Source of the DNA: Paenibacillus daejeonensis DSM 15491
GTDB taxonomy: Bacteria; Bacillota; Bacilli; Paenibacillales; Paenibacillaceae
Direction: 5' to 3'
DNA length: 64,000 nucleotides
Assembly (NCBI RefSeq): GCF_000378385.1
Contig: NZ_KB899659.1
Location: 771,418 to 835,417, forward strand
Of the stretch, positions 17,014-27,053 are shown piece after piece. Position numbers and translations under genes: made by a program. The notes beneath the pieces are model-generated. The model made no database searches and had not been told where the DNA came from. It worked only from the letters and a program-made list of their open reading frames with translations. Each line of letters starts with the position of its first letter. Within the stretch, counting starts at the first letter, position 1.

Positions 17014-18297
17014 TCACCCAGAGATCGACTGGCTGCCGCCAACTGAGGAGAATCTTGTAATGCGTGCTCCCAGACGGGAAAACATCGTCTCGATCCGGTC
17101 GTAGCCGCGATCAATATGATGAATCTGCTCTACAATCGTCTTGCCATGCGCAGCCAGGCCGGCAATGACCAATGCAGCACCAGCCCGCAGATCTGTCGCT
17201 TCAACGGCTGCACCATAGAGCCTCGGTACCCCCCGGATAAACGCACTGTTCAGATCCACACGGATATCTGCCCCCATCCGCGACAATTCGTCGACATGGC
17301 GGAATCTGCCTTCAAAGATCGTCTCCTTCATGACACTTACACCACTTGAGAGAGACAGTAGCACCATGACTTGCGACTGCAGATCCGTCGGGAAGGCAGG
17401 ATAAGGCGATGTGACAATTCGCTCGATTGCCTGCGGACGTCCATTGCTGGTGACCTTAATTATATCACCGTCAGCAGCCACTTCAACTCCGGCCCGGCGC
17501 AGCACATGAATAAGCGACGTCAGGTGAGCGGGGTTCGTATTGTGCAGGACGACTTGCCCTCCAGTCACCGCTGCGGCGACCATGACGGTTCCGGTAACGA
17601 TACGATCGGGAATGATTTTATAGCGGCCTGGAACGAGTGACTGTACCCCTTCGACCGTGATCGTATCTGTCCCGGCACCACTCACTTTGGCCCCCAGGTG
17701 ATTAAGGAACTGCTGCAAGTCTTGAATCTCCGGTTCTCGTGCGGCATTTGTTATGGTTGTCACACCATCAGCCAGCACAGCGGCCATCATCAGATTCTCA
17801 GTTGCTCCTACAGAAGGAAAGTCCAGATGGATATCTGCGCCTACCAGTCCTTGCGTACGACAGATGATCCGACTGCCCTGCTCCTCGATGTCCGCTCCCA
17901 GCATCTGCAACCCCCGCAGATGCAGGTCAATCTTGCGCTCTCCGATCGCACAGCCCCCAGGCTGATAGATCTCTACCTTGCCGAACCGGGCCAACAGCGG
18001 CCCCATCAGAAAAATCGATGAACGCATTTGACGCATCAGCGCTTCCGGCACGTGTGCGGAATGAGCCGAAGCCGTATCCAGCGCGACGGTGTGACCGTTA
18101 TGATCCGCACGACAACCCAGTTCGCGCAGAATCTCCAGCATCACTTCAATGTCGAGCAGCCGCGGGACATGATCAAGCGTGACAGCACCCTTGACCAGCA
18201 TACTGGCTGCCAGGATCGGCAATGCGGCATTTTTTGCGCCTTGGATTACAATGGATCCTGAGAGAGGTTTCCCGCCATCAATCACCAATTTGTCCAA
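17014..18297 (-). CDS. murA: UDP-N-acetylglucosamine 1-carboxyvinyltransferase
   Basis: It transfers enolpyruvate from PEP to UDP-GlcNAc, the committed step of peptidoglycan synthesis. It has 427 residues. The N-terminal MDKLVIDGGKPLSGSIVIQGAKNAALP and the catalytic-loop Cys in QPGGCAIGERKIDLH (about residue 118) are the family signatures; that Cys is the fosfomycin target. The TTG at 18297 is six bases after GGAGGT. Position between murB and divIB differs from B. subtilis, where murA is elsewhere. Confidence 0.97.
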   Translation of the reverse strand: MDKLVIDGGKPLSGSIVIQGAKNAALPILAASMLVKGAVTLDHVPRLLDIEVMLEILRELGCRADHNGHTVALDTASAHSAHVPEALMRQMRSSIFLMGPLLARFGKVEIYQPGGCAIGERKIDLHLRGLQMLGADIEEQGSRIICRTQGLVGADIHLDFPSVGATENLMMAAVLADGVTTITNAAREPEIQDLQQFLNHLGAKVSGAGTDTITVEGVQSLVPGRYKIIPDRIVTGTVMVAAAVTGGQVVLHNTNPAHLTSLIHVLRRAGVEVAADGDIIKVTSNGRPQAIERIVTSPYPAFPTDLQSQVMVLLSLSSGVSVMKETIFEGRFRHVDELSRMGADIRVDLNSAFIRGVPRLYGAAVEATDLRAGAALVIAGLAAHGKTIVEQIHHIDRGYDRIETMFSRLGARITRFSSVGGSQSISG

Positions 18298-18312
18298 TCT
18301 ATCACCTCCGAT

Positions 18313-19218
18313 TTACCGCTCACCCACCACCAGTACTTCCGGCACCAGCTCAATTCCGTAGCGTTCCTTGATGATGCGCTGCGTTTGCCCCATGAGGGTG
18401 AGAACATCCTCTGCGGTCGCTTGCCCTGTGTTCACGATAAAATTGGCATGCTGCTCCGATATCTCGGCCCCGCCGGAACGAAGTCCCTTGAGCCCTGCTG
18501 CTTCAATCAGACGAGCGGCATGATCCCCCGGAGGATTGCGAAACACGCTGCCACAGGTTGCACTTTTGAGCGGCTGCGTGCGCAGCCGGCGGTCCTTGTA
18601 GGACGCCATAGCAGCGGCAATCTCCTTGCGATCGCCCGCTTCCAGCTCAAAGGTCGCGCTAATGACGAGCCCCTGCTGCTCCTGCAGAATCGAGTGCCGA
18701 TAAGAGAAGCCCATTTCCTCTCGGCCGTATCGGACCAATTCTCCGTTCTTCAGTACAATTTCCGCGGATTGCAAAATACGTGACACATCCGAGCCGTGTG
18801 CGCCGGCATTCATATAGACCGCACCGCCAACTGTACCTGGAATACCCCCTGCAAATTCCAGTCCGGTCAGCCCTGCTTTTCCAGCCAACACAGAAAGTTT
18901 GATGAAGGAATGCGCAGCGCCGGCATGAACCAGATTCCCGTCAAATCGGGCATAGTCCAGACCCGCGCCTGGCTTCACGACGACGCCGCGAATGCCACGG
19001 TCACTGACCAGCATGTTGGAGCCGCGCCCCAAAGCAGTCCAAGACACGCCGTGCTTATGAAGCAGCCCGATTACGGACGTAAGCGCCTCTGCGCTGGAGG
19101 GAATGATCAGCAGATCCGCCGGTCCGCCAATTTTCCATGTCGTATGGCTGGCCAACGGCTCTTCGCGTCTGACTTCTCCCCAGTCGTTGTCTTCGATTAG
19201 TTGAATGATCTGCTGCAT
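18313..19218 (-). CDS. murB: UDP-N-acetylenolpyruvoylglucosamine reductase
   Basis: An FAD-dependent enzyme that reduces the MurA product to UDP-MurNAc with NADPH. It has 301 residues. The FAD-binding text is LGRGSNMLVSDRGIRGVVV and LEFAGGIPGTVGGAVYMNAGAHG. The active-site Ser/Cys region is CGSVFRNPPGDHAARLIEAAGLKG, and SYRHSIL is also conserved. The ATG at 19218 has AGGAGGT upstream. It is 15 bp before murA and 189 bp after murG. Confidence 0.97.
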   Translation of the reverse strand: MQQIIQLIEDNDWGEVRREEPLASHTTWKIGGPADLLIIPSSAEALTSVIGLLHKHGVSWTALGRGSNMLVSDRGIRGVVVKPGAGLDYARFDGNLVHAGAAHSFIKLSVLAGKAGLTGLEFAGGIPGTVGGAVYMNAGAHGSDVSRILQSAEIVLKNGELVRYGREEMGFSYRHSILQEQQGLVISATFELEAGDRKEIAAAMASYKDRRLRTQPLKSATCGSVFRNPPGDHAARLIEAAGLKGLRSGGAEISEQHANFIVNTGQATAEDVLTLMGQTQRIIKERYGIELVPEVLVVGER

Positions 19219-19407
19219 AAGCTGTACCTCCTTCTTGCTGTTAAGCTATACGGCATAAGTAACCGGTGCGGGCAATTGCCGTGCTCCGACTCTCGGATGT
19301 AACAACCGGTACGCTTCCTGAACACGCATGTTCAATCTTAGAAGCGATCGCGATTATACCCCATCTTATGCCTGGTGTCATAGTAGTGTGACAATCGCCC
19401 ATTACCG

Positions 19408-20517
19408 TCATGGACGCGCGCTCAGGCGTTGCAGTTCGGCCGCAATTCGGATGGCGGCTTCCGGCATGCCGAGCCCCAGGGAGGCCTTGCCCATCTCCGA
19501 GAGGCGTGAAGCATCGGAGGTAATGGTGCGGATACTCTCCAGCAGTGCAGAACCGCTGAGATCGCGCTCCAGAATCATTACCGCGGCTCCGGCATCTACG
19601 AGACTGCGGGCGTTGGCCTCCTGATGATTGGCCGTCACATTGGGTGAAGGCACGAGGATCGATGGCAGCCCGAGCGCCGTAATCTCAGCTAGCGAGGACG
19701 CCCCCGAACGGCTGATGACCAGCGAGGTATCGGCCAGCACCTCGGCCATATTATGAATATAAGGCCGGACATGAAGATTGCTTGGCATACCGCCCTGCCG
19801 GGCTTCCAAGCGCTGCATGGTTTGCTCATAATAGATTTCGCCAGTGGCAAATACCAGCTCTACTTCGGGCAGACTAGCCAACTGATCCGCCATGTCGATG
19901 ATGGATTCATTGAAGACCTTCGCCCCTCGGCTGCCCCCCACGCAGAGGACCAGCTTCTTCCCCGGACGCAGCCCTAGCGAGGCTAATCCCCGCCCCCGCT
20001 CTGCTTGCAGGACTGCCGTGGCACATGGATTGCCAGTGTACACAACCTTCGCCTGATCCCCGAAGCGCGGCTTCGATGCTTCGAAGCTGACAGCAACCAC
20101 CGAAGCATAGCGACTTAGAAATTTATTGGTCAGTCCCGGATCTACATTCTGTTCATGAATCAGCGTCGGGATACCAAGTGCAGCCGCGGCATAGACGACG
20201 GGCCCGCATACATAACCGCCGGTTCCTACAACCGCATCAGGCTTGAAGGAACGCAGCAGCTGCTTGGAGCGACGAACTCCGCGGAGAAACCGCAGTACCG
20301 TCTTGACATTGTCCAGCGACAGCTTGCGCTTGAAGCCGGTAATGTCGATGGCCTCGAACGGCAGCCCCGCCTCAGGAACAATGCGGCTCTCCAAGCCGCG
20401 CTCGGTCCCAATATAGAGCAGTGCGCTGCCCTGGTCGGACTGCTGCACCTGCCTGCCGATGGCCAGCGCCGGGTAGATATGCCCACCGGTGCCGCCTCCG
20501 GTCAATACAATACGCAT
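19408..20517 (-). CDS. murG: Undecaprenyldiphospho-muramoylpentapeptide beta-N-acetylglucosaminyltransferase
   Basis: A membrane-associated GT-B enzyme that turns lipid I into lipid II. It has 369 residues. The N-terminal Gly-rich loop is LTGGGTGGHIYPALAIG; the donor-binding C-domain shows VGGSRGAKVFNESI and SRSGASSLAEITALGLPSILVPSPNVTANHQ. The ATG at 20517 lies nine bases after GAGGTG; a GTG four codons upstream overlaps the site. The start is eight bases after the SEDS gene stop. Confidence 0.97.
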   Translation of the reverse strand: MRIVLTGGGTGGHIYPALAIGRQVQQSDQGSALLYIGTERGLESRIVPEAGLPFEAIDITGFKRKLSLDNVKTVLRFLRGVRRSKQLLRSFKPDAVVGTGGYVCGPVVYAAAALGIPTLIHEQNVDPGLTNKFLSRYASVVAVSFEASKPRFGDQAKVVYTGNPCATAVLQAERGRGLASLGLRPGKKLVLCVGGSRGAKVFNESIIDMADQLASLPEVELVFATGEIYYEQTMQRLEARQGGMPSNLHVRPYIHNMAEVLADTSLVISRSGASSLAEITALGLPSILVPSPNVTANHQEANARSLVDAGAAVMILERDLSGSALLESIRTITSDASRLSEMGKASLGLGMPEAAIRIAAELQRLSARP

Positions 20518-20525
20518 GTTAGGAA

Positions 20526-21623
20526 TCACCTCGAATATCGGGATATATTAAGCAATATGCCAAGTGCCGTCAGCAGCAGGGTCAGCGAGGATCCGCCATA
20601 GCTGACCAATGGCAGGGTAATGCCCGTAACCGGCATCATGCCGATGACCACGCCAACATTAATTAGGACCTGCACGCCGACGATGCCGGTGATGCCGGTG
20701 GCCAGGAGACTCCCGAACGCATCCGGTGCGGTGATGGCCGTTCGGATGCCACGCCACACAACGATAAGGAACAGCAGAATGATCGTCGTACCGCCAATGA
20801 AGCCCAGCTCCTCGGCAATGATCGAGAAGATAAAATCGGTCTGTGGCTCAGGCAGATAGCTGTACTTCTGCCGGCTCATCCCCAATCCCAGACCAACCAA
20901 GCCGCCCGGCCCGATCGCATACAGGGACTGAATGATCTGATAGCCGGAGCCCAGCGGATCGCTCCAGGGATCTAGGAATGAAGTAATGCGGGCCATACGG
21001 TAAGGGGCTGCCAGCACCAGGCCTACCAGACCAAGCAACCCCGTCAATGCCAGCGAGCCTAGATGAGCCAGCCGAGCGCCTGCAGCGAAGATCATCAGCA
21101 TACAAGCGCCCATCATGACTGTACCCGTTCCCAGATCGGGCTGTAGCATGATTAGACCGAATGCAGCCCCCAGCATCCCCAGCGGCGGCAGCAAGCCTGT
21201 GGTGAACGATGTAATCTTGTGCTGCCGGTCAGACAGAAACTTGGCCAGGAAGATGACCATGGCCAGCTTCATAAATTCCGAGGGCTGGATGCCAAAAGAG
21301 CTGATGCCCAGCCAACTGCGAGCGCCGCCGCGTACGATGCCAACCCCCGGGATCAACACCAGTACCAGCAGCACAAAACAGAGAATCAGGCCCGGCTTGG
21401 AAAACTTCTTCCACACAGTGTAATCCGTATTCATCGTCAGAAACATGGCCCCTAGGCCGAGTATGGCGAATAACAGCTGGCGCTTCACATAATAGAAAGC
21501 ATCGCCGAACTCATTGAAGCTGAGCACGGCGCTAGCGCTGTACACCATAACCAGGCCAATGGAGAGGATCACTACAATGGCTGCGATCATCCACAGATCG
21601 GGAGCAGAACGGGCTTTTGTCAT
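20526..21623 (-). CDS. spoVE: SEDS-family glycosyltransferase, SpoVE/FtsW type
   Basis: A polytopic membrane peptidoglycan polymerase that works with a class B PBP. It has about 365 residues and ten predicted membrane segments. Conserved text includes YRMARITSFLDPWSDPLGSGYQIIQSL, GLGMSRQKYSYLPEPQTDFIFSIIAEELGF and, near the end, MMPVTGITLPLVSYGGSS. Position between murD and murG is that of spoVE in B. subtilis, but it could serve as the vegetative FtsW. The start could be ATG 21623, GTG 21626 or a TTG further up. Confidence 0.9.
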   Translation of the reverse strand: MTKARSAPDLWMIAAIVVILSIGLVMVYSASAVLSFNEFGDAFYYVKRQLLFAILGLGAMFLTMNTDYTVWKKFSKPGLILCFVLLVLVLIPGVGIVRGGARSWLGISSFGIQPSEFMKLAMVIFLAKFLSDRQHKITSFTTGLLPPLGMLGAAFGLIMLQPDLGTGTVMMGACMLMIFAAGARLAHLGSLALTGLLGLVGLVLAAPYRMARITSFLDPWSDPLGSGYQIIQSLYAIGPGGLVGLGLGMSRQKYSYLPEPQTDFIFSIIAEELGFIGGTTIILLFLIVVWRGIRTAITAPDAFGSLLATGITGIVGVQVLINVGVVIGMMPVTGITLPLVSYGGSSLTLLLTALGILLNISRYSR

Positions 21624-21669
21624 CACGCACAACACCCTTTACATGAAGAAGTAGGGACAGGCCCTCTTC

Positions 21670-23100
21670 TTACAAGGTATGCGCCGAATCTTTAAACATG
21701 CGCCCGCGATGCTCGTAGGACGGAAACATATCCCAGCTTGCGCAGGCCGGCGACAACAACACAATATCACCGGCTTCGGCAGCTGCGGCGGCGATCCTGA
21801 CAGCGGTGCGGAGCGTAGCTTCGGCATCCTCTTCAGGTTCGACCGTTTGGATGCTTGCTAAACCTGCCTGGGCGGCAACTCCCGCCAGCTTGTCGCGCGT
21901 CTGCCCGATGGCGACAAGCGCCTTGACACGATCCCGAAACAGCGGCAGCAGCTCCATATAATCGGAGCCCCGGTCAAGTCCTCCGGCAATTAGAACAATC
22001 CCACCTTGCAGGGAACCGACAGACATGGTGGTCGCTGTCGGATTGGTTGCTTTGGAATCATTGTAGTAGCGGACATCCTTATGGGTGCGTACGTATTCCA
22101 GCCGGTGCTCGACGCCGTGAAACTCGCGCAACGGCAGCTCCAGTTGCTCCGGCGCAGCGCCGGCAGCAATCGCAGCTGCGGCCGCGGCCATAGCGTTAGC
22201 CGCGTTGTGACGCCCCGGAATCCCCAGTTCATGCACGCCAACCAGTCGATGGTCACGACCGTTCGCGTCCCGCCACACAAGCTCGCGTTCGGTTTCGTCT
22301 GCTTCGCCAAGAGCAGTCTGCGGATACGGAGGGCGCACGAACACGCCTTGCTCCAGCTCCTGCTTCGTTGAAAAGGGCAGCACGCGGGCAGCGGTTGCTT
22401 CCGCCATGGCGCGGCAGATCGGATCATCCCAATTCAATATGGCGATATCATCTGCCGTCTGATGGGCAAGCAGTTTTTGCTTGGAAGCGATATAATCCTC
22501 CATCGAGCCATGATAATCCAGATGGGTTTCGACGAGATTCAGCATCAGGCTGATCTTCGGCCTGAAGGCGCTTGTCCCTTTCAATTGAAAGCTGCTAAGC
22601 TCGGCGACAATCCAGTCGTCCTTGGCTGCCTCAACCGCCGCTTCGCAAAGGGGGCGCCCGATATTGCCTGCAACGAGCGGACGCATACCAACAGCCGCCA
22701 GCATGTCGCCAATCCAGGTCGTTGTTGTTGTCTTGCCATTGGAACCGGTGATGCCGATCATCGGCGCCACTGACAGATGCCAGGCCACCTCTACCTCGGT
22801 GACGACCTCGATCCCCAGCTCCGCTGCTTGCTGCAGCGGATGGATGTGATAGGGAATGCCTGGATTTTTTACAACAAGTGCGGTCTCGGAAGTAATCAAG
22901 TCCTCCGGGTGATGTCCACAGATGACGGGAATCCCCAACGCTTCCAGCTCCGCCGCCTCCGGCGACTCCTCCCGGCTCTTGCGGTCATTGACCGTTACGA
23001 AGGCTCCCAAATCATGGAATATTCTGGCGACGCTCACGCCGCTCTTGGCCAGACCCAGTACGACAACCGGTCGCTGGGCATAGGCTGACGGATGGTTCAT
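21670..23100 (-). CDS. murD: UDP-N-acetylmuramoylalanine--D-glutamate ligase
   Basis: A Mur ligase that adds D-Glu to UDP-MurNAc-L-Ala. It has 476 residues. The Rossmann N-terminus VVVLGLAKSGVSVARIFHDLG is followed by the ATP loop ITGSNGKTTTTTWIGDML (about residues 117-134) and HNAANAMAAAAAA. The C-terminal domain has the Asp/Ser motif YYNDSKATNPTAT. The ATG at 23100 follows AGGAG. It lies between mraY (49 bp) and the SEDS gene. Confidence 0.97.
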   Translation of the reverse strand: MNHPSAYAQRPVVVLGLAKSGVSVARIFHDLGAFVTVNDRKSREESPEAAELEALGIPVICGHHPEDLITSETALVVKNPGIPYHIHPLQQAAELGIEVVTEVEVAWHLSVAPMIGITGSNGKTTTTTWIGDMLAAVGMRPLVAGNIGRPLCEAAVEAAKDDWIVAELSSFQLKGTSAFRPKISLMLNLVETHLDYHGSMEDYIASKQKLLAHQTADDIAILNWDDPICRAMAEATAARVLPFSTKQELEQGVFVRPPYPQTALGEADETERELVWRDANGRDHRLVGVHELGIPGRHNAANAMAAAAAAIAAGAAPEQLELPLREFHGVEHRLEYVRTHKDVRYYNDSKATNPTATTMSVGSLQGGIVLIAGGLDRGSDYMELLPLFRDRVKALVAIGQTRDKLAGVAAQAGLASIQTVEPEEDAEATLRTAVRIAAAAAEAGDIVLLSPACASWDMFPSYEHRGRMFKDSAHTL

Positions 23101-23149
23101 GATGCATACACTCCTCTTTCAATTATCTGCACTGCATGAATGTTTACGT

Positions 23150-24112
23150 TCAGAAGCCTCTGTGCAGCAGCAGACCGATTGCCGCCAGAATCAGCCCTAC
23201 GAACCAGAAGCTCGTGACGACGCGCCATTCCGACCAGCCGGACAGCTCAAAATGATGATGGATCGGACTCATCTTGAAGATCCGCTTGCCGCGGAGCTTG
23301 AACGAGCCGACCTGAAGAATAACGGACAGCATTTCAATGACGAACACGCCACCGATGATGACTAGCAGTAATTCAGACTTGGTCAGAATTGCTACAGCAG
23401 CGAGACCGCCTCCGATCCCCAGTGATCCGGTATCCCCCATGAACACCTTGGCTGGATGTTTGTTGAAGACCAGGAAGCCGAGTACCGCCCCGATCATGGC
23501 AGCGGAGAAGATGGCGCTCTCCTGCTCAAACAACTGCATAGCGATAAGTGCATAAGCTCCAAATGCAAGTGCGCTGGTCCCTGCCAACAGCCCGTCTACC
23601 CCGTCCGTGAAATTCACCGAGTTGCTCGTGCCGAACATGATAATGATCACCAAGCCGTAGTAGAACCAGCCCAGATCCAGCTCCCAGGACGTGCCCGGCA
23701 CGAGCAGCGCGGTGCTGTGATCCATCATATAGAGCAGCACGCAGACGATAATAGAAAACAGCAGTTGCCCGGCCAATTTTTGGCGAGCCGTAAGTCCCAG
23801 CGAGCGTTTCAAAGCAATTTTGATATAATCATCCAAAAATCCGACCAGACCAAAGCCCAGCGATGCGGTTAATAGCACCCAGAAAGCTAATGATTTGTCG
23901 GAGAACTTCAAAAATGAAATAAACAGCGCAAGCATAATAATAATGCCGCCCATTGTAGGTGTGCCTTTTTTCTTCAGATGGCTTTGCGGCCCGTCGGTGC
24001 GGATTTCCTGTCCGAATTTCAATCGACGAAGCAGCGGAATGAACAAAGGCCCGATAATAACTGCAAGTAGAAATGATGCGCCAATCGCTAGCAAAATGGC
24101 CTTCATGTCCAT
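23150..24112 (-). CDS. mraY: Phospho-N-acetylmuramoyl-pentapeptide-transferase
   Basis: An integral membrane enzyme that makes lipid I from undecaprenyl phosphate. It has 320 residues and ten hydrophobic segments. Signature loops are KKGTPTMGGI, GFLDDYIKIALKRS (catalytic Asp pair), NSVNFTDGVDGLLAGTSALAFG and PIHHHFEL. The ATG at 24112 has GGGGG seven bases before it; the open frame extends upstream inside murF. It is 13 bp after murF. Confidence 0.97.
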   Translation of the reverse strand: MDMKAILLAIGASFLLAVIIGPLFIPLLRRLKFGQEIRTDGPQSHLKKKGTPTMGGIIIMLALFISFLKFSDKSLAFWVLLTASLGFGLVGFLDDYIKIALKRSLGLTARQKLAGQLLFSIIVCVLLYMMDHSTALLVPGTSWELDLGWFYYGLVIIIMFGTSNSVNFTDGVDGLLAGTSALAFGAYALIAMQLFEQESAIFSAAMIGAVLGFLVFNKHPAKVFMGDTGSLGIGGGLAAVAILTKSELLLVIIGGVFVIEMLSVILQVGSFKLRGKRIFKMSPIHHHFELSGWSEWRVVTSFWFVGLILAAIGLLLHRGF

Positions 24113-24125
24113 CAGCTCACCCCCT

Positions 24126-25532
24126 TCATCGATGTTGTATCGCCTGTACGATTTGTTCCATACGTGTTCCACGCGAGCCCTTGACCAGCACCAGATCCTC
24201 CGGCGCCAGCTGCGAACGCAGCCAGGTCGCGAGCTTCTCTTTGTCATCAAAGGCTTTCACTGCTTCCGGGTCGGCATGAAAGGCAACGGCCGCTCCTTCA
24301 GCGATATAACTTCCCAACTGACCGAACGTTAGCACCTGATCCGCCTTGACCGGTGTGATGTAACGCCCCACCCCGCGATGCAGCTCTTCTTCCTGATCAC
24401 CTAGCTCTAGCATATCGCCAAGGACCAGCCATTTATGCCGATAACCTTGCAGCTGCTCAACGAGATCGATAGCCGCGCGCATAGCTGTTGGATTCGCATT
24501 GTACGCATCATTAAGCACCGTTGCGCCATTGAAGGCCTCGCTTCTCTCGATGCGCATCGCACTCAGCTCCATGCCTGCCAAGCCTGCCGCAATCTGCTCG
24601 TAAGGCACGCCTAGCTCCAGAGCGGCAGCAACGGCGGCTGTGGCATTCATCATGTTATGAATTCCTGCGGCTGGCACAGACAGCTCGGTTAGCATTCCGG
24701 CACGGTCGTGCAGACTGAATGAAGACGAAGCCGCATCCATGCGCTGTGGCAGCACAACATAGTCATTGCCAGGCTGGCGTCCGAAACGAAGTACCTGTAT
24801 CCCGGCTGGCAGCGAGACGGCATCTTCAGCCAGGAGTGCTTCATCCCCGTTAAGCAGCAGTGTGCCGCCCGGCTTCAGTCCCTCGGCAATTTCCAGCTTG
24901 GCCTTGGCTATCCCCTCGCGCGATCCCAACTGCTGCATATGCGCATCTCCGATATTGGTAATAATCGCTAGATCCGGTCTAGCAATTTCCGAGAGCAGCT
25001 GAATCTCGCCATAGCCGCTCATGCCCATTTCCAGCACGGCAGCCTCCGTCGTCTCATCCATCTCCAGTACAGTGAGCGGCAGCCCGATATGATTGTTCAG
25101 ATTGCCAGCGGTCTTATGGACACGAAAAACGGTGGCGAGCGCGGCTGCCACCATGTCCTTGGTCGTCGTCTTGCCGTTGCTGCCTGTAATGCCTACGATG
25201 CGCACCGACAGTTCGCTGCGGTATGCAGCAGCCATCCGCTGCAGCGCTACCAGTGTGTCCTCGACGAGGATCACAGGCCAGTCCGCCAGCGCGGCAGGGA
25301 GCTCATGGTCCTCCTGCCACAGCGCAGCTGCCGCTCCACGTTCGCGGGCAGCCACCGCATACGCATGACCGTCAAAGCGATCCCCGATCAGCGGGACGAA
25401 CAGCTGACCGGTCGCAATCGTGCGTGTATCTGTACTAACGCCGGCGATTCGCTCTTGGCCCGCTCCGGCATGGGCGGTGTGAAGCCGGCCTCCGCACAGG
25501 GCAGCCAGCTCTGCAATGGATTTATGTATCAC
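24126..25532 (-). CDS. murF: UDP-N-acetylmuramoyl-tripeptide--D-alanyl-D-alanine ligase
   Basis: Adds D-Ala-D-Ala to complete the UDP-MurNAc pentapeptide. It has 468 residues. The ATP loop is GITGSNGKTTTKDMVAAALA (about residues 114-133), then HIGLPLTVLEM, HNMMNATAAVAAALELG and the C-terminal NDAYNANPTAMRAAID. The GTG at 25532 overlaps the murE stop (GTGA), so the pair is probably translationally coupled. It precedes mraY. Confidence 0.97.
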   Translation of the reverse strand: MIHKSIAELAALCGGRLHTAHAGAGQERIAGVSTDTRTIATGQLFVPLIGDRFDGHAYAVAARERGAAAALWQEDHELPAALADWPVILVEDTLVALQRMAAAYRSELSVRIVGITGSNGKTTTKDMVAAALATVFRVHKTAGNLNNHIGLPLTVLEMDETTEAAVLEMGMSGYGEIQLLSEIARPDLAIITNIGDAHMQQLGSREGIAKAKLEIAEGLKPGGTLLLNGDEALLAEDAVSLPAGIQVLRFGRQPGNDYVVLPQRMDAASSSFSLHDRAGMLTELSVPAAGIHNMMNATAAVAAALELGVPYEQIAAGLAGMELSAMRIERSEAFNGATVLNDAYNANPTAMRAAIDLVEQLQGYRHKWLVLGDMLELGDQEEELHRGVGRYITPVKADQVLTFGQLGSYIAEGAAVAFHADPEAVKAFDDKEKLATWLRSQLAPEDLVLVKGSRGTRMEQIVQAIQHR

Positions 25533-27019
25533 GATTTTTGGCTCCTTATCAGTTGTTCGGCGATTTCACGGTCATCAAACACAGAGGTCTCGGCTCCGAT
25601 GATCTGATAGGTCTCATGACCTTTCCCCGCAATCAATACTACATCGTCAGAGCTTGCCATATCAACCGCTTTTTTGATGGCTTTGCGGCGGTCAACCTCC
25701 AGGACGTAACGGGATTCGGATACACCTGCTTCGACAAGCCCCGCCTTGATGTCCTCCAGAATTCGCTGAGGATCCTCGCTGCGCGGATTATCCGAGGTGA
25801 CCACGACATAGTCAGCATGGCTGGCGGCAATTTGACCCATCATCGGCCGTTTGGTGCGGTCACGGTCACCACCGCAGCCAAAGACACAGATGACGCGGCC
25901 TTTCGCGATTTCTTTCACGGCCTTCAGCACATTGTCCAGACCGTCCGGCGTATGCGCATAGTCAACGATAACCGCGTAAGGCTGACCGGCATCAACCGCT
26001 TCAACACGACCGGGCACCCCCGAGATTTGCTCCAGACTCTCCCGAATGCCATCCAGCTCCAGTCCTTCTACCAGTCCAGCAGCTACTGCAGCCAGCGCAT
26101 TGTAGACGTTGAACTTGCCGACCAGCCGCATGTGCACCTGACAAGCACCACGGAAGGTTGTCAACCGGAACGAAGTACCTTTGGCTGAAATCGTGATTTC
26201 CGAGGCCCGTACATCGGCTTGTGATTCAATGCCATAGGTAATAACTTCCGTTGCTGCCGAACGGGCAAGCGTCGCGCCATACGGATCATCCACGTTGATA
26301 ATGCTGTAGCTGCGCTGTGTCTCTTCCGCCGCATAGCTATTGCCAAGCCGCGAGAACAGCAGGCTCTTGGCCGCTGCGTAGTTGTCCATCGTCTCATGGT
26401 AATCGAGATGATCCTGTGTCAGATTCGTGAAAATGGCGCTCCGGTATCGGCAGCCTTTGACCCGCCCCTGCTCGAGTGCGTGGGAAGACACCTCCATGAC
26501 GCAGTAGCCCATGCCCGCTGCTGCCATGTCTGCCAGCGATTGCTGCAGATCCAGTGATTCCGGCGTTGTTCCGGACATCGGCAATGAGCGTCCGCCATAG
26601 CGCATTTCGATCGTGCCGATGACGCCCGCGCGATGGCCTGCGTCTTCCAACAGTCGTTCAATCAGATACGTGGTTGTTGTTTTGCCGTTGGTTCCCGTGA
26701 TGCCAATCATCCGCATCTGCTCGCTCGGATAGCCGTAGTAGTGGCTCCCCAGGACACTCATAGCAAGACGACTGTCTTTGACAACCAGCTGTGGCAATTT
26801 CACGGGCAGTGGCCGTTCGACGATGAGTGCTACAGCGCCGCGCTCGGCAGCCTGTGCCGCATAATCGTGTCCATCTACCGTATGACCGGGCAGACAGATG
26901 AACAGATCCCCTGGTTCGACCTTTCTGGAGTCGATCCGGATGCCGCTGATGGTGACCCCCTCCCCACTACCGTGCCACTGGGAGGTCAATAACAGAGACG
27001 CCAGTTCATCCATACGCAT
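25529..27019 (-). CDS. murE: UDP-N-acetylmuramoyl-tripeptide synthetase, meso-diaminopimelate type
   Basis: Adds the third stem-peptide residue. It has 496 residues. The ATP loop is GITGTNGKTTTTYLIERLL, and the Lys-region and HNA-like block (FNVYNALAAVAAGL) follow. The motif TSDNPRSEDP holds the DNPR signature that selects meso-diaminopimelate rather than lysine. The ATG at 27019 is nine bases from AAAGGA; the ATG at 27028 touches that site. It is 34 bp after spoVD and overlaps murF by four bases. Confidence 0.97.
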   Translation of the reverse strand: MRMDELASLLLTSQWHGSGEGVTISGIRIDSRKVEPGDLFICLPGHTVDGHDYAAQAAERGAVALIVERPLPVKLPQLVVKDSRLAMSVLGSHYYGYPSEQMRMIGITGTNGKTTTTYLIERLLEDAGHRAGVIGTIEMRYGGRSLPMSGTTPESLDLQQSLADMAAAGMGYCVMEVSSHALEQGRVKGCRYRSAIFTNLTQDHLDYHETMDNYAAAKSLLFSRLGNSYAAEETQRSYSIINVDDPYGATLARSAATEVITYGIESQADVRASEITISAKGTSFRLTTFRGACQVHMRLVGKFNVYNALAAVAAGLVEGLELDGIRESLEQISGVPGRVEAVDAGQPYAVIVDYAHTPDGLDNVLKAVKEIAKGRVICVFGCGGDRDRTKRPMMGQIAASHADYVVVTSDNPRSEDPQRILEDIKAGLVEAGVSESRYVLEVDRRKAIKKAVDMASSDDVVLIAGKGHETYQIIGAETSVFDDREIAEQLIRSQKS

Positions 27020-27053
27020 ACCGCTCATTCCTTTCTATTGGTCATTATTGCCA

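Noticed and set aside
16806-17114. N-terminal extension of DivIB to an ATG at 17114
   Set aside because: The extension reads through the 54-bp palindrome, overlaps murA and matches nothing in the family, while ATG 16805 begins the normal cytoplasmic N-terminus.
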